DNA of 64,000 nt from positions 124,001-188,000 of the forward strand of contig NZ_OBDY01000009.1 in the NCBI RefSeq assembly GCF_900215205.1, written 5' to 3'. The stretch's first letter is position 1. Each line of letters starts with the position of its first letter. The position numbers and the translations under genes were made by a program. Source of the stretch: Paractinoplanes atraurantiacus (GTDB taxonomy: Bacteria > Actinomycetota > Actinomycetes > Mycobacteriales > Micromonosporaceae). The notes under the pieces are model-generated. The model ran no database searches, was not told where the DNA came from, and saw nothing but the letters and a program-made list of their open reading frames with translations. Positions 9,589 to 19,439 of this stretch are shown in pieces.

Positions 9589-9870
9589 ATGTCCGCACGA
9601 GGAATGCTCAGCGTGGTCGGCACCGCGGTCGGCGGCCTGGTGGGCTGGACCGCGCCTCCGCCTCCGGCCGACCCGGCGGTCGTGCGCGAACTGCTGACCG
9701 ACATCGGCCTGACCCCGGCCGACGGCGACGATCAGCTCACGATGGCGGTGCGGGTCTTCCAGGCCCGCACCGGCCTCGACCCGGACGGTGTGGCCGGTCC
9801 ACGAACGGTGCACCTCCTCACGAGGTACGCCGCCGAGGCACGCGAGCTTCGCTTGGACCTGGCCGCCTAG
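9589..9870 (+). CDS. Small peptidoglycan-binding-like domain protein
   Basis: A 93-residue protein starting at ATG 9589 behind a strong AGGAGG. After a short hydrophobic N-terminus (MLSVVGTAVGGLVGW), residues 30-80 match the peptidoglycan-binding repeat pattern: VVRELLTDIGLTPADGDDQ, then VRVFQARTGLDPDGVAGPRT. The N-terminus lacks a clear signal cleavage site, so location is uncertain. The next gene begins 11 bp downstream. Confidence 0.75.
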   Translation: MSARGMLSVVGTAVGGLVGWTAPPPPADPAVVRELLTDIGLTPADGDDQLTMAVRVFQARTGLDPDGVAGPRTVHLLTRYAAEARELRLDLAA

Positions 9871-9880
9871 GCTTCGGTGC

Positions 9881-10591
9881 ATGACCGGGCACGATCAGCT
9901 GATCACGTACTACGACGACGCCACCGGAGAACGCACGGCGCTCACCGCGGCCGAGCTCGGCACCTGGGCCGCCGCCACCGCCGCCCTGCTCACCGGCGAG
10001 TGCGGCCACGGCCCGCGCAGCACCGCCGCCGTGCTGCTGCCGCCGCACTGGCAGACCGCCGCTGTCCTGCTCGGAGCCTGGTCGGCCGGCATAGCGGTCT
10101 CCTACCGGGACTGGGCGACCGCCGGCCTGTCCCCGGCCGGCGCCCCGCTGGACGTCACCTTCGTCCACCGCCGCCGTGTGGACAGCTGGCTCGACGAGGT
10201 CCCGATCGGAACCGACCAGTTCGTTCTGTCCCTCACCCCGTCCGGCTCTCCTTCCCCCGAGGCCCCTCGCGGCTACCGCGACTACGCCACCGCCGTCCAT
10301 CCCCACTTGGGCGCCGCCCCGCCCTCGATCACCCCGCCGGCCGACGCCCCCGCGACCACCGACGGCACCACCTACGGCGCCTACGCCGCCGTAGCCGCCG
10401 AAATGGCCGCCCAGCGCGGCATCACGGCCGGCGACCGCGTCCTGATCAACGCCGCCACCCAGGAGCAGCCACTGACGTGGCTGCTGACCCCGATGGTCGC
10501 CGGAGCGTCGATAGTCCTCTGCGCCAACCTGGACCCGGCGAAGCTCTCCGCCCGCGTCAAGTCCGAGCGGATCACCCACTCCTTCCTCTAG
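9881..10591 (+). CDS. TIGR03089-family protein (ANL-ligase-like N-terminal fold)
   Basis: A 236-residue protein that resembles the N-terminal part of acyl/adenylate-forming enzymes: LTAAELGTWAAATAALL, then AVLLPPHWQTAAVLLGAWSAG, and late TYGAYAAVAAEMAAQRGI. It lacks the full AMP-binding motifs and the C-terminal subdomain, as in the actinobacterial TIGR03089 family. Catalytic activity is therefore doubtful. ATG 9881 directly follows the previous gene, suggesting co-transcription. It converges with the paa operon, whose last gene ends at 10643. Confidence 0.75.
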   Translation: MTGHDQLITYYDDATGERTALTAAELGTWAAATAALLTGECGHGPRSTAAVLLPPHWQTAAVLLGAWSAGIAVSYRDWATAGLSPAGAPLDVTFVHRRRVDSWLDEVPIGTDQFVLSLTPSGSPSPEAPRGYRDYATAVHPHLGAAPPSITPPADAPATTDGTTYGAYAAVAAEMAAQRGITAGDRVLINAATQEQPLTWLLTPMVAGASIVLCANLDPAKLSARVKSERITHSFL

Positions 10592-10642
10592 CGCGCCATC
10601 AATCCCCTGACCGAATCGGATCACCGGATGATCGGCCGCCCC

Positions 10643-11704
10643 TCAGTCGTCGAAGGTGACGGTGACCTTCGGCGACGCGGGGACGGACTGGCAGGTCAGG
10701 ACGAAGCCCGCGGCCAACTCGGCCGGCTCCAGGGCGAAGTTGCGCCGCATCGTCACGTCGCCTTCGACGACCCGGGCCCGGCACGTGCCACAGACGCCGC
10801 CCTTGCAGGCGAACGGCAGGTCGGGCCGGGATCGCTGCGCGCCCTCGAGCACGGTGTCGCCCGCACCGACCGTCACCGTCGTCGAGCGCCCGTCCAGCAT
10901 CACCGTCACGTCGCTGCTGCCGGCTCCGCCCGTCGCGGCTTCCTCGCGCACGGGCTCCGGCGGCGCCTCGTCCACCCAGAACAGCTCGCGGTGGATCCGC
11001 TCCGGCGGCACCCCGGCCTCGCCGAGCACCTGGATCGCGTCGGTCACCATGCCGTACGGGCCGCACAGCCACCAGTGATCCACCGCCGCCACATCGAGCA
11101 ACATCGGCAGCAGCGCGCGCAGCTTGTCCGCGTCGAGGCGCCCGCTGAGCAGGTCGACCTCGCGGGCCTCCCGGGACAGCAGATGCACGAGCTCGAGCCG
11201 CGACGGATGGCGGTCCTTCAGGTCGGCGAGCTCCTCGGCGAACATCACGGTGTCGGCCCGCCGGTTGCCGTAGAGCACGGCGACCTGGGCCTGCGGATGC
11301 CGCAGCAACGACGTGGCGATCGACAGCACCGGCGTGATCCCCGAGCCCGCCGCGATCATGACGTGCCGGCCGCCGGCCTCGACATCGGGGGTGAAGGTGC
11401 CGGACGGCGGCGCCACCTCGACCGCGTCGCCCACCTGCACCTGATGCACCAGCCACCCGGAGACGAGACCGCCCGGTACCTCGCGCACGCCGATCCGCGG
11501 TTTCTCACCGGCCGGGGCGCAGATCGAGTACGACCGGCGCTCGTCGCGCTCGTCGCCCGGCCGCCGCACGGTCAGCGACTGCCCGGGCCGGAACCGGTAC
11601 GTCCCCGCGAGCTTCGCCGGGACGTCGAACGTCACGGCCACGGCGTCGTCGCAGAGCCGCTCGACCTGCGCGACCCGCAGCGGGTAGAACTCCCGAACCA
11701 CCAT
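10643..11704 (-). CDS. paaE: Phenylacetyl-CoA 1,2-epoxidase, reductase subunit PaaE
   Basis: Electron-transfer component that passes electrons from NAD(P)H through FAD and a 2Fe-2S cluster to the PaaA di-iron centre. The 353-residue protein has an N-terminal ferredoxin-reductase FAD domain (RPGQSLTVRRPG, RSYSICAP), an NAD-binding domain (GSGITPVLSIATSLL) and a C-terminal plant-type ferredoxin domain with FACKGGVCGTC. Cys spacing is C-x4-C-x2-C, and a fourth Cys lies near the end (VLTCQS). It is the last gene of the leftward paa operon, 12 bp after paaD. Confidence 0.96.
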   Translation of the reverse strand: MVVREFYPLRVAQVERLCDDAVAVTFDVPAKLAGTYRFRPGQSLTVRRPGDERDERRSYSICAPAGEKPRIGVREVPGGLVSGWLVHQVQVGDAVEVAPPSGTFTPDVEAGGRHVMIAAGSGITPVLSIATSLLRHPQAQVAVLYGNRRADTVMFAEELADLKDRHPSRLELVHLLSREAREVDLLSGRLDADKLRALLPMLLDVAAVDHWWLCGPYGMVTDAIQVLGEAGVPPERIHRELFWVDEAPPEPVREEAATGGAGSSDVTVMLDGRSTTVTVGAGDTVLEGAQRSRPDLPFACKGGVCGTCRARVVEGDVTMRRNFALEPAELAAGFVLTCQSVPASPKVTVTFDD

Positions 11705-11716
11705 CAGTCTCCCCCC

Positions 11717-12205
11717 TCAGATCGCTTTGACGTGCTCGAAGGGTTCGCGGCAGGCCGGGCACCGCCGCAGCTCGCGGCACGCGGTGGCGCTGAACGCGGT
11801 GATCTGCTCGGTGCGCGGCTGCCCGCAGCGAGGGCAGGCGACCCCGTCGTCGCGGACGCCCAGCGTCAACGGCACGGGTCCGGCCGGCCGGCGCGGCGCC
11901 GGGCCGGGCGGAACGATGCCGGCCTCGGCGAGCTTCGCCCGCCCCGACTCCGAGATCCAGTCGGTGGTCCAGGCCGGCGCCAGCACCGTGCGCACCTGGG
12001 CTTGCTCGAACCCGCCCCCACGCAACGCCGCGAGCAGATCGGCCCGGATCGCCTCCATGGCCGGGCACCCCGAGTACGTCGGCGTGATCGTGACGACCAC
12101 CCCGTCGGCGCCCTCCTCGACGTCGCGGATGATGCCCAGCTCGGCCAAGGTCAGCATCGGCAGCTCGGGATCGGTGACCGTCGCGGCGATGTCGGCGGCG
12201 CTCAC
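11717..12205 (-). CDS. paaD: Phenylacetyl-CoA epoxidase maturation/assembly protein PaaD
   Basis: A DUF59/MIP18-type protein of 162 residues needed for function of the PaaABCE epoxidase, probably in iron-sulfur or di-iron maturation. The N-terminal domain has VTDPELPMLTLAELGI and TYSGCPAMEAIR with the conserved Cys. The C-terminal PaaD extension carries a probable zinc site, CPRCG and CPAC. It overlaps paaC by four bases. Confidence 0.95.
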   Translation of the reverse strand: MSAADIAATVTDPELPMLTLAELGIIRDVEEGADGVVVTITPTYSGCPAMEAIRADLLAALRGGGFEQAQVRTVLAPAWTTDWISESGRAKLAEAGIVPPGPAPRRPAGPVPLTLGVRDDGVACPRCGQPRTEQITAFSATACRELRRCPACREPFEHVKAI

Positions 12206-13077
12206 CAGACACCGCCCGGGGTCGCGCGTGCCAGCCCCTGCATCTCGGCGAGGATCTCGGTCAGCTCCGCACCGTGGTCACCGTCGCGGCCGGGCGACTG
12301 CTGCGGCGACGGCTGCGAGGGCGCCGTCAGCGTCGCCACGCGCAGGACCTGGGCGATGACGTCGTCGAACTCGGCCCGCAGGCCGGCGGGATCGACCGCC
12401 ACGTCGAGCTCGGCCAGGCGCCGCTCGACCGGATGCGCCACGAACAACTCGCCGGACAGCGGCAACACCACGTCGATCGCCGCCTGCGTGCGGGCGTGGG
12501 ACAGCTCGGTGCCGTCACCGAGGCGGACCACCCAGCCGGCCGCGTAGTCCCGGTGGTAGCTGACCTCCTTGACACCCTTGGCGGCGATCGCGGCCACCAC
12601 GGGGTCACCGGTCGCGGCCAGCCGGTCGAACAGCGCGAGCCGCCACGTCGAGAACACCAGCAGCCGGGCCACCAGCTCCGCGAAGTCGGCGTCGGCCCGC
12701 TCGGCCAGCCGCACGTTGCGGAACTCGCCCGGGTCGCGCAGATAGGCGAGCTGGTCCTCGTCGCGCCCGGCGCCCTCGGCCTCGCCGGCCCGGGTGAGCA
12801 GCAGCCGGGCCTGCCCCAGCAGGTCGAGCCCGATGTTGGCCAGGGCCAGCTCGTCCTCGATCTCGGGCGCGCGGGTGACCCACTGCTGGAGCCGGTGGGA
12901 CAGGATCAGTGCGTCGTCGCCGAGCATCAGGCAGTACGCGGCCAGATCACCGCGGTCGACCCCGTCGGGGAGGGCGGACGGCACGCCGGCGAGCGGGTCG
13001 GTGAAACCCGTCCCGTACGCCCAACGGGCGTCGTCGTCGTGGTCGGTGAGCGACTGGTAGGCGTCGTCGAAGGACAT
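12202..13077 (-). CDS. paaC: Phenylacetyl-CoA 1,2-epoxidase structural subunit PaaC
   Basis: A ferritin-like structural subunit of 291 residues that pairs with PaaA but does not bind the catalytic iron. Family signatures include LGDDALILSHRLQQWVTRAPEIE, NIGLDLLGQARLLL and SYHRDYAAGWVVRLGDGTE. The C-terminus is Pro/Gln-rich (SQPSPQQSPGRDGD) and longer than in typical PaaC of about 250 residues. It starts 7 bp after the paaB stop and overlaps paaD, fitting strict co-translation of the complex. Confidence 0.95.
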   Translation of the reverse strand: MSFDDAYQSLTDHDDDARWAYGTGFTDPLAGVPSALPDGVDRGDLAAYCLMLGDDALILSHRLQQWVTRAPEIEDELALANIGLDLLGQARLLLTRAGEAEGAGRDEDQLAYLRDPGEFRNVRLAERADADFAELVARLLVFSTWRLALFDRLAATGDPVVAAIAAKGVKEVSYHRDYAAGWVVRLGDGTELSHARTQAAIDVVLPLSGELFVAHPVERRLAELDVAVDPAGLRAEFDDVIAQVLRVATLTAPSQPSPQQSPGRDGDHGAELTEILAEMQGLARATPGGVW

Positions 13078-13084
13078 GGCGGCC

Positions 13085-13378
13085 TCAGATGTGCGGCACG
13101 GAGTCGGGGATGGAGTAGTACGTCGGGTGGCGGTACGCCTTGTCGCCGCTGGGCGCGAAGAACGCGTCCTTGTCGTCGGGCCCGGACGCCACCACGTCTT
13201 CGGAGCGCACCACCCAGATGCTGACGCCCTCGTTGCGCCGCGTGTAGAGGTCGCGCGCGTGGTGCAGCGCCATCGCGTGGTCGGCCGCCCGCAGCGATCC
13301 GACGTGCACGTGGTTGAGGCCCCGCTTGGCCCGCACGAACACCTCGAACAAGGGCCACTCGTGCCGGATCTCGCTCAT
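13085..13378 (-). CDS. paaB: Phenylacetyl-CoA 1,2-epoxidase subunit PaaB
   Basis: A small 97-residue subunit that bridges PaaAC heterodimers in the ring-epoxidising complex. It shows the family pattern WPLFEVFVRAKRGLNHVHVG, then ALHHARDLYTRRNEGVSIWV. Full length for the family. Start and paaA stop overlap as ATGA (13375-13378). Confidence 0.96.
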   Translation of the reverse strand: MSEIRHEWPLFEVFVRAKRGLNHVHVGSLRAADHAMALHHARDLYTRRNEGVSIWVVRSEDVVASGPDDKDAFFAPSGDKAYRHPTYYSIPDSVPHI

Positions 13379-14301
13379 GCCCGCACCTCCGTCCGCTTGG
13401 CCGCGTGCGCCGCGGCCGCCTCGCGCACCCAGGCGCCGTCCTCATCGGCCTGCCGCCGGCGCGCTATCCGCTCGGCGTTCATCGGCCCGTCCCCGGAGAT
13501 CACCCGCTTGAGCTCCGACCAGTCGATCGCGCCGAAGTCGTAGTGCTCCCGCTCGGCGTTCCAGCGCAGGTCGGGGTCGGGCAGCGTGACGCCCAGCGCC
13601 TCGGCCTGCGGGACCGTCATGTCGACGAAGCGCTGCCGCAGCTCGTCGTTCGTGTGCCGCTTGATCTTCCAGGCCATCGACTGCGCGGTGTTGGGCGAGT
13701 CGGCGTCGGGCGGCCCGAACATCATCAGCGACGGCCACCACCAGCGGTCGACGGCGTCGCGCACCATCTCCCGCTGAGCCTCGGTGCCGCGCATCATCGT
13801 CATGAGCAGCTCGTAGCCCTGCCGCTGGTGGAAGGACTCCTCCTTGCAGATGCGGATCATCGCCCGCGCGTACGGCCCGTACGAGCTGCGGCACAGCGGC
13901 ACCTGGTTGCAGATGGCCGCGCCGTCGACGAGCCAGCCGATCACGCCGACGTCGGCGAACGTGAGCGTCGGGTAGTTGAAGATGGACGAGTATTTCTGCC
14001 GGCCCTCGATCAGCCGCCGGGTCAGGTCGCCGCGGTCGGCGCCGAGCGTCTCGGCCGCCGAGTAGAGGTAGAGCCCGTGCCCGGCCTCGTCCTGCACCTT
14101 GGCCAGCAGGATCGCCTTACGGCGCAGCGACGGCGCGCGGGTGATCCAGGCACCCTCGGGCTGCATGCCGATGATCTCGGAGTGGGCGTGCTGGGCGATC
14201 TGCCGGATCATCGTCTTGCGGTAGCCGTCGGGCATCCAGTCGCGTGGCTCGATCCGCTGGTCCTTGTCGATGACCTCGGCGAAGGCCTGCTCCTCGCTCA
14301 T
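13375..14301 (-). CDS. paaA: Phenylacetyl-CoA 1,2-epoxidase catalytic subunit PaaA
   Basis: The di-iron monooxygenase subunit that converts phenylacetyl-CoA to its ring 1,2-epoxide. The 308-residue sequence contains ferritin-like helices with iron ligands in AKVQDEAGHGLYLYSAAE and CKEESFHQRQGYELL. The start is set at ATG 14301 (MSEEQAFAEV), which overlaps the paaH stop as ATGA; an in-frame start four codons upstream is less likely. Confidence 0.96.
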   Translation of the reverse strand: MSEEQAFAEVIDKDQRIEPRDWMPDGYRKTMIRQIAQHAHSEIIGMQPEGAWITRAPSLRRKAILLAKVQDEAGHGLYLYSAAETLGADRGDLTRRLIEGRQKYSSIFNYPTLTFADVGVIGWLVDGAAICNQVPLCRSSYGPYARAMIRICKEESFHQRQGYELLMTMMRGTEAQREMVRDAVDRWWWPSLMMFGPPDADSPNTAQSMAWKIKRHTNDELRQRFVDMTVPQAEALGVTLPDPDLRWNAEREHYDFGAIDWSELKRVISGDGPMNAERIARRRQADEDGAWVREAAAAHAAKRTEVRA

Positions 14302-15155
14302 GACACCTCCCACTTGAAGAAGCCCTGCCCGCTCTTGCGGCCGAGCTCACCGGCGGCGACCTTGTCGCGCAGCAGCCGCGGCGGCGCGAACCGCTCGCCC
14401 AGCTCGCGGCGCAGATGTTCGGCGATGGCCAGGCGCACATCGAGGCCGACCAGGTCGGTCGAGCGCAGCGGGCCCATCGGGTGGCGGTAGCCGAGCTCCA
14501 TGGCGCGGTCGATCGAGGCCGCGTCGGCGACGCCCTCCTCGAGCATCCGGATCGCCTCGAGCCCGAGCAGCACGCCGAGCCGGCTGGTGGCGAAGCCCGG
14601 CGAGTCGCGGACCACCACCTCGGTCTTGCCGATCCCGGCCACCCAGGACCGGGTCGCGTCGCGCACGGCGTCGCTGGTGGACGGCCCGAGCACCACCTCG
14701 ACAAGCTTGCTGCCCGGCACCGGGTTGAAGAAGTGCATGCCGAGGAACCGCTCGGGGCGGTCCAGCCCGTCGGCCAGCCCGGCGATGGACAGCGAGCTGG
14801 TGTTGCTGGCCAGCACCGCCTGGTCACCGACTGCCTTCTCGGCGGCGGCGAGCACGCGTACCTTCAGTGCGGCGTCCTCCGGGACGGCCTCGACGACCAA
14901 TTCGGTGTCTCCGCCTAGGGCGGACACGTCATCGACGATCAGCAGTCGCTCCAGGACCGCGTCGGCCGGCTCGGTCAGCAAGCCCTTCTCCGAAGCACGC
15001 CGCAGGCCCGCGGCGACACGGTCACGAGCGGCCGCCGCGGCCGCCGGATCTCGCTCGACCAGCCGGACCATCGCCCCGGCGACGGCGAAGACCTGGGTGA
15101 TCCCGGCGCCCATCCGGCCGCCGCCGACAACCCCGACGAATTTCGGGACGGTCAT
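14298..15155 (-). CDS. paaH: 3-hydroxyacyl-CoA dehydrogenase (PaaH-like)
   Basis: NAD-dependent dehydrogenase that oxidises the 3-hydroxyadipyl-CoA intermediate of phenylacetate breakdown. The 285-residue protein starts with a Rossmann motif (VGVVGGGRMGAGITQVFA) and has ASNTSSLSI and GMHFFNPVPGSKLVEVV with the catalytic His. The C-terminal domain includes SPGFATSRLG and RKSGQGFF. ATG 15155 overlaps the paaG stop. The paa assignment rests on operon position; the fold alone equally fits 3-hydroxybutyryl-CoA dehydrogenase. Confidence 0.92.
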   Translation of the reverse strand: MTVPKFVGVVGGGRMGAGITQVFAVAGAMVRLVERDPAAAAAARDRVAAGLRRASEKGLLTEPADAVLERLLIVDDVSALGGDTELVVEAVPEDAALKVRVLAAAEKAVGDQAVLASNTSSLSIAGLADGLDRPERFLGMHFFNPVPGSKLVEVVLGPSTSDAVRDATRSWVAGIGKTEVVVRDSPGFATSRLGVLLGLEAIRMLEEGVADAASIDRAMELGYRHPMGPLRSTDLVGLDVRLAIAEHLRRELGERFAPPRLLRDKVAAGELGRKSGQGFFKWEVS

Positions 15156-15876
15156 GAGCGGCCTCCCGCCAGGAAGGCGTCCATGCGCTCGGCCTTCTCC
15201 TCGGACTCGAAGAGGATGGCCTGGGCGAGCTCGTCGGTGAGTGGGTGGCCACCGCCGTCGGCGACGAGTTTCGTCAGCCGCAGCGCGAGCTGCCCGGAGC
15301 GGGCCATCCGGTCGAGCAGCGCGTGCGCCCGCTTGAGCAGGTCGCCGGCCGGGACCACCTCGGCGACCAGTCCGAACCGCAGCGCGTCGTCGGCGTCGAG
15401 CCGCCGCCCTGCGAGCAGCACCTGCTTGGCCACGGAGGCGCCGGCCAGCTCGCGCAGCCGCCAGCAGGCGCCGGCCGCGGCCAGGATGCCGAGACCCGGC
15501 TCGGGGTTGCCGAACACCGCCGACGGCGAGGCCAGCCGGATGTCGCACGCATACGCCAGCTCGGCGCCGCCACCGAGCGCGTAGCCGTCGACGGCGGCGA
15601 CGGTCGGCAGCGGAAGCCGGGCGATCCGGTCGAAGAGCCGGCTGTTGATGCCCTGCAAGGCCTGCTCCCGGCCGCGCTGGCGCAGCTCGCCGATGTCGGC
15701 CCCGGCCGCGAAGGTGCCGCCCTCGCCGGTCAGCAACAGCAGGCGGGGGCGCTCCTCGAGCGCGGCGCAGACCTCGTGCAGCTCGCCGACCATGGCCGCG
15801 TTGATCGCGTTGCGCGCCTCGGGCCGCCGCAGCGTCACGACGACCCGGTCGTCCAGCTCTTCCACGACGATGGTGC

Positions 15877-15880
<4 letters not shown>
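15152..15880 (-). CDS. paaG: Enoyl-CoA hydratase/isomerase (PaaG/PaaF-like)
   Basis: Crotonase-fold enzyme of 242 residues for the isomerisation or hydration steps after ring epoxidation. Oxyanion-hole motifs GGTFAAGADIGELRQ and VDGYALGGGAELAYACDIRLA are present, followed by NPEPGLGI. Only one crotonase is encoded here, whereas pathways usually use two (PaaF and PaaG), so the second must lie elsewhere or be covered by this one. It overlaps genes on both sides by four bases. Confidence 0.88.
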
Positions 15881-17041
<1,161 letters not shown>

Positions 17042-17049
<8 letters not shown>

Positions 17050-18736
17050 CGGTGGTCTCCGCGGCCGGAACGTGGTGGCGGGACTGGACCGTGAAGAAGC
17101 GGCCGCTGACGAAGTAGTCGTCGGACAGCGAAGCGGTCGCGGCCGGGTTGGCGCCGCTGCCGTGCAGGTCGCTGAACGCGGCCGTCTGGTTGACGAAGAC
17201 GCCGCCGGTCAGGTTTTCCGCGAGGTGCACGCCCGCGTCGAGCGCCGCCTCGCGGGCCGCCGCGAGCACGTCGGGCGAGGTCGAGTGGACCATCGCCGTG
17301 AGCGCGCCGTGCGCCCGCACGGTCTCGGTGAAGATCTGCAGGCTGTGCGGCGTGGACTCGGTGGCGATGACGAACGACACCGGGCCGAACCACTCGCGGG
17401 TGTACGCCTTGTCGTCGGCTGCGTCGAGCCGCACCACCACGGGCGTGCGGATGGTCGCGCCGGGATGCTGCTCGTCGGCCACCTCGGCCGACGGGTGGAT
17501 CACGCTGGCGGCGCCGCCGGCCTCGGTGAGCCGGGCCAGAACGCCGTCGTTGACGATCGCGCCGAGCGTGCCGGCGGCCCGGGCCGGGTCGCCCAGCAGC
17601 TTGTCGAGCGCGGCCGACAGGTCGGCTCCGAACTTCTCGACACTACGGTGGCCGGCGTCGGTCTCGATGCCGCCCTGCGGGACCAGGATGTTCTGCGGGG
17701 TGGTGCACATCTGGCCGCTGTAGAGCGACAGCGAGAAGGCCAGGTTGCGCAGCAGCCCCTTGTAGTCGGCGGTGGAGTCGACGATGACCGTGTTCAGGCC
17801 GGACTTCTCCGTGTAGACGACCGCCTGGCGCGCGTTCGCCTCGAGCCAGTTGCCGAACTCGCTGGAACCGGTGAAGTCGACGATGCGCACGTCGGGGTGG
17901 GTGGCCAGGGTGGCCGCGATGCCGTCGCCGGGCTCCTCGACCGCGAGCGTGACCAGGTCGGGGCTCAAGCCGGCCTCGGACAGCACCTCACGGCAGATCT
18001 GCACGGTGATGGCGAGCGGCAGGACGGCGCCCGGATGCGGCTTCACGATCACCGGGTTGCCGGTGACCAGGCTCGCGAACAGGCCGGGGTAGCTGTTCCA
18101 GGTGGGGAAGGTCGTGCAGCCGATGACCAGGCCGACGCCCCGGCCGACGGCCGTGCTGGTCTTGGCCAGCCGCAGCGGGTCGCCGCCGCGCTGGGGCTTG
18201 GCCCACTCGGAGGTGACCGGGATGCGGGTGCTCGCGGCCAGCGCGACGGCCACCGCCTCGAGGGCGCGGTCCTGCGCGTGCGGGCCACCGGCCTGGAACG
18301 CCATGACGAAGGCCTGGCCGGTGGTGTGCTGCACCGCGTGGGCCATCTCGAAGCTGCGCGCGTTGATCCGCTTGATGATCTCCACCGCGACGCCGGCGCG
18401 GCCCTGCGGGCCGACGGCACGCCACGCCGGGGTGGCGGCACGGGCGGCGGCGATCACCGCCAGTGGGTCGGCCTTCGGATAGCTGACGCCGAGCTCGACG
18501 CCGTAGGGTGAGCGCTCGGTGGAGACAGTGCCGTCGGCGCCGGGCACCTCGATCGGGAACGGCTTGCCGAGCAGGGCGCGGAAAGCGCGCTCGCCCTCGG
18601 GGGCGGCCTCGTCGCCGTACACGGATTTGCTGGGAGACTCGGGGAATGCGGACCAGTAGTCGCGCGCCGAAGCGGCGCGGATCGCTTGATCCAGCAGGTC
18701 GGAATGCGTCTCGTACAACTCGGTGGGGGTTGTCAT
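17042..18736 (-). CDS. paaN: Phenylacetic acid degradation protein PaaN (aldehyde dehydrogenase family)
   Basis: Aldehyde dehydrogenase-fold protein of about 564 residues, the first gene of the paa operon. The catalytic Cys lies in LYSGQMCTTPQNI and the Rossmann/Glu region in VDFTGSSEFGNWLE. PaaN is linked to oxidation of the ring-opened aldehyde or related steps; its exact reaction is less certain than for PaaZ, which is absent here. ATG 18736 (MTTPTELY) has GGAG just upstream and is preferred over ATG 18766, which lacks one and lies next to the operator. Confidence 0.9.
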
Positions 18737-18768
18737 CGTCGCTCCATTGCGTTCGGCTGTGCTCATAT

Positions 18769-18790
18769 TTACCGACCGAACGGCCGGTAA
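18769..18790. promoter_or_regulatory. Probable PaaR/TetR operator between paaN and its regulator
   Basis: A near-perfect 22-bp palindrome: arms TTACCGACCG and CGGCCGGTAA around a central AA, with one mismatched pair. It contains ACCG-N2-CG-N2-CGGT, which matches the core I recall for the TetR-type PaaR of Corynebacterium. It lies 32 bp before paaN and 30 bp before the divergent TetR gene, so one dimeric repressor could control both. Confidence 0.7.
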
Positions 18791-18820
18791 TCAACCCCCG
18801 GGAGAAAGGATGGCACTGAC

Positions 18821-19420
18821 ATGATCCCACCTGCGGCCCCACGACGGCGCGGACGTCCCGGTCATGACCAGGATGCCGTGCTCGCCGCCGCGGTGCGGCT
18901 GTTCAACGAGCGCGGCTACGACGCCACCAGCATGTTCGACATCGCCGAGTCGCTGGGCATCACGAAATCCAGCGTCTACCACCACATCAGCGGCAAGGAG
19001 CAGCTGCTCCAGATGGCGATGGACCGGGCGCTCGACGGCCTGTTCGAGGCCGCGGACGAGGTGCGCGCACTCGACGTGCCCGCGCCCGAGCGGCTGGAAC
19101 GCCTGGTGCGGCGCAGCGTGCTGGTGCTGGCCGAGCGCTTCGAATACGTGACCGTTCTTCTTCGGGTGCGCGGCAACACCGAGGCCGAGCAGCACGCGCT
19201 GTCCCGCCGCCGCGACTTCGACACGATCGTCACCGATCTGGTCAAACAAGCACAGGCCGAGGGCGGCGTACGGCCGGACATCGACCCGGCGACCGTCGCG
19301 CGCCTGATCCTGGGCATGGTCAACTCGCTCACCGAGTGGTACCGGCCGCGCACGGGAGGCGCCGAGGCCATCGCCGACGCGCTGACCCGGATCGCCTTCG
19401 AAGGTCTGCGTACCGAATAA
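18821..19420 (+). CDS. paaR: TetR-family regulator of the paa operon (PaaR-like)
   Basis: A 199-residue TetR protein divergent from paaN. It has a helix-turn-helix at about residues 30-55 (MFDIAESLGITKSSVYHHISGKEQLL) and a C-terminal ligand domain matching actinobacterial PaaR-type proteins (RPDIDPATVARLILGMVNSL). By analogy with characterised PaaR repressors, phenylacetyl-CoA is the likely effector. The shared intergenic palindrome supports direct control of paaN and autoregulation. Confidence 0.87.
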   Translation: MIPPAAPRRRGRPGHDQDAVLAAAVRLFNERGYDATSMFDIAESLGITKSSVYHHISGKEQLLQMAMDRALDGLFEAADEVRALDVPAPERLERLVRRSVLVLAERFEYVTVLLRVRGNTEAEQHALSRRRDFDTIVTDLVKQAQAEGGVRPDIDPATVARLILGMVNSLTEWYRPRTGGAEAIADALTRIAFEGLRTE

Positions 19421-19439
19421 GGCGCTAGCCTGGGCGCCG

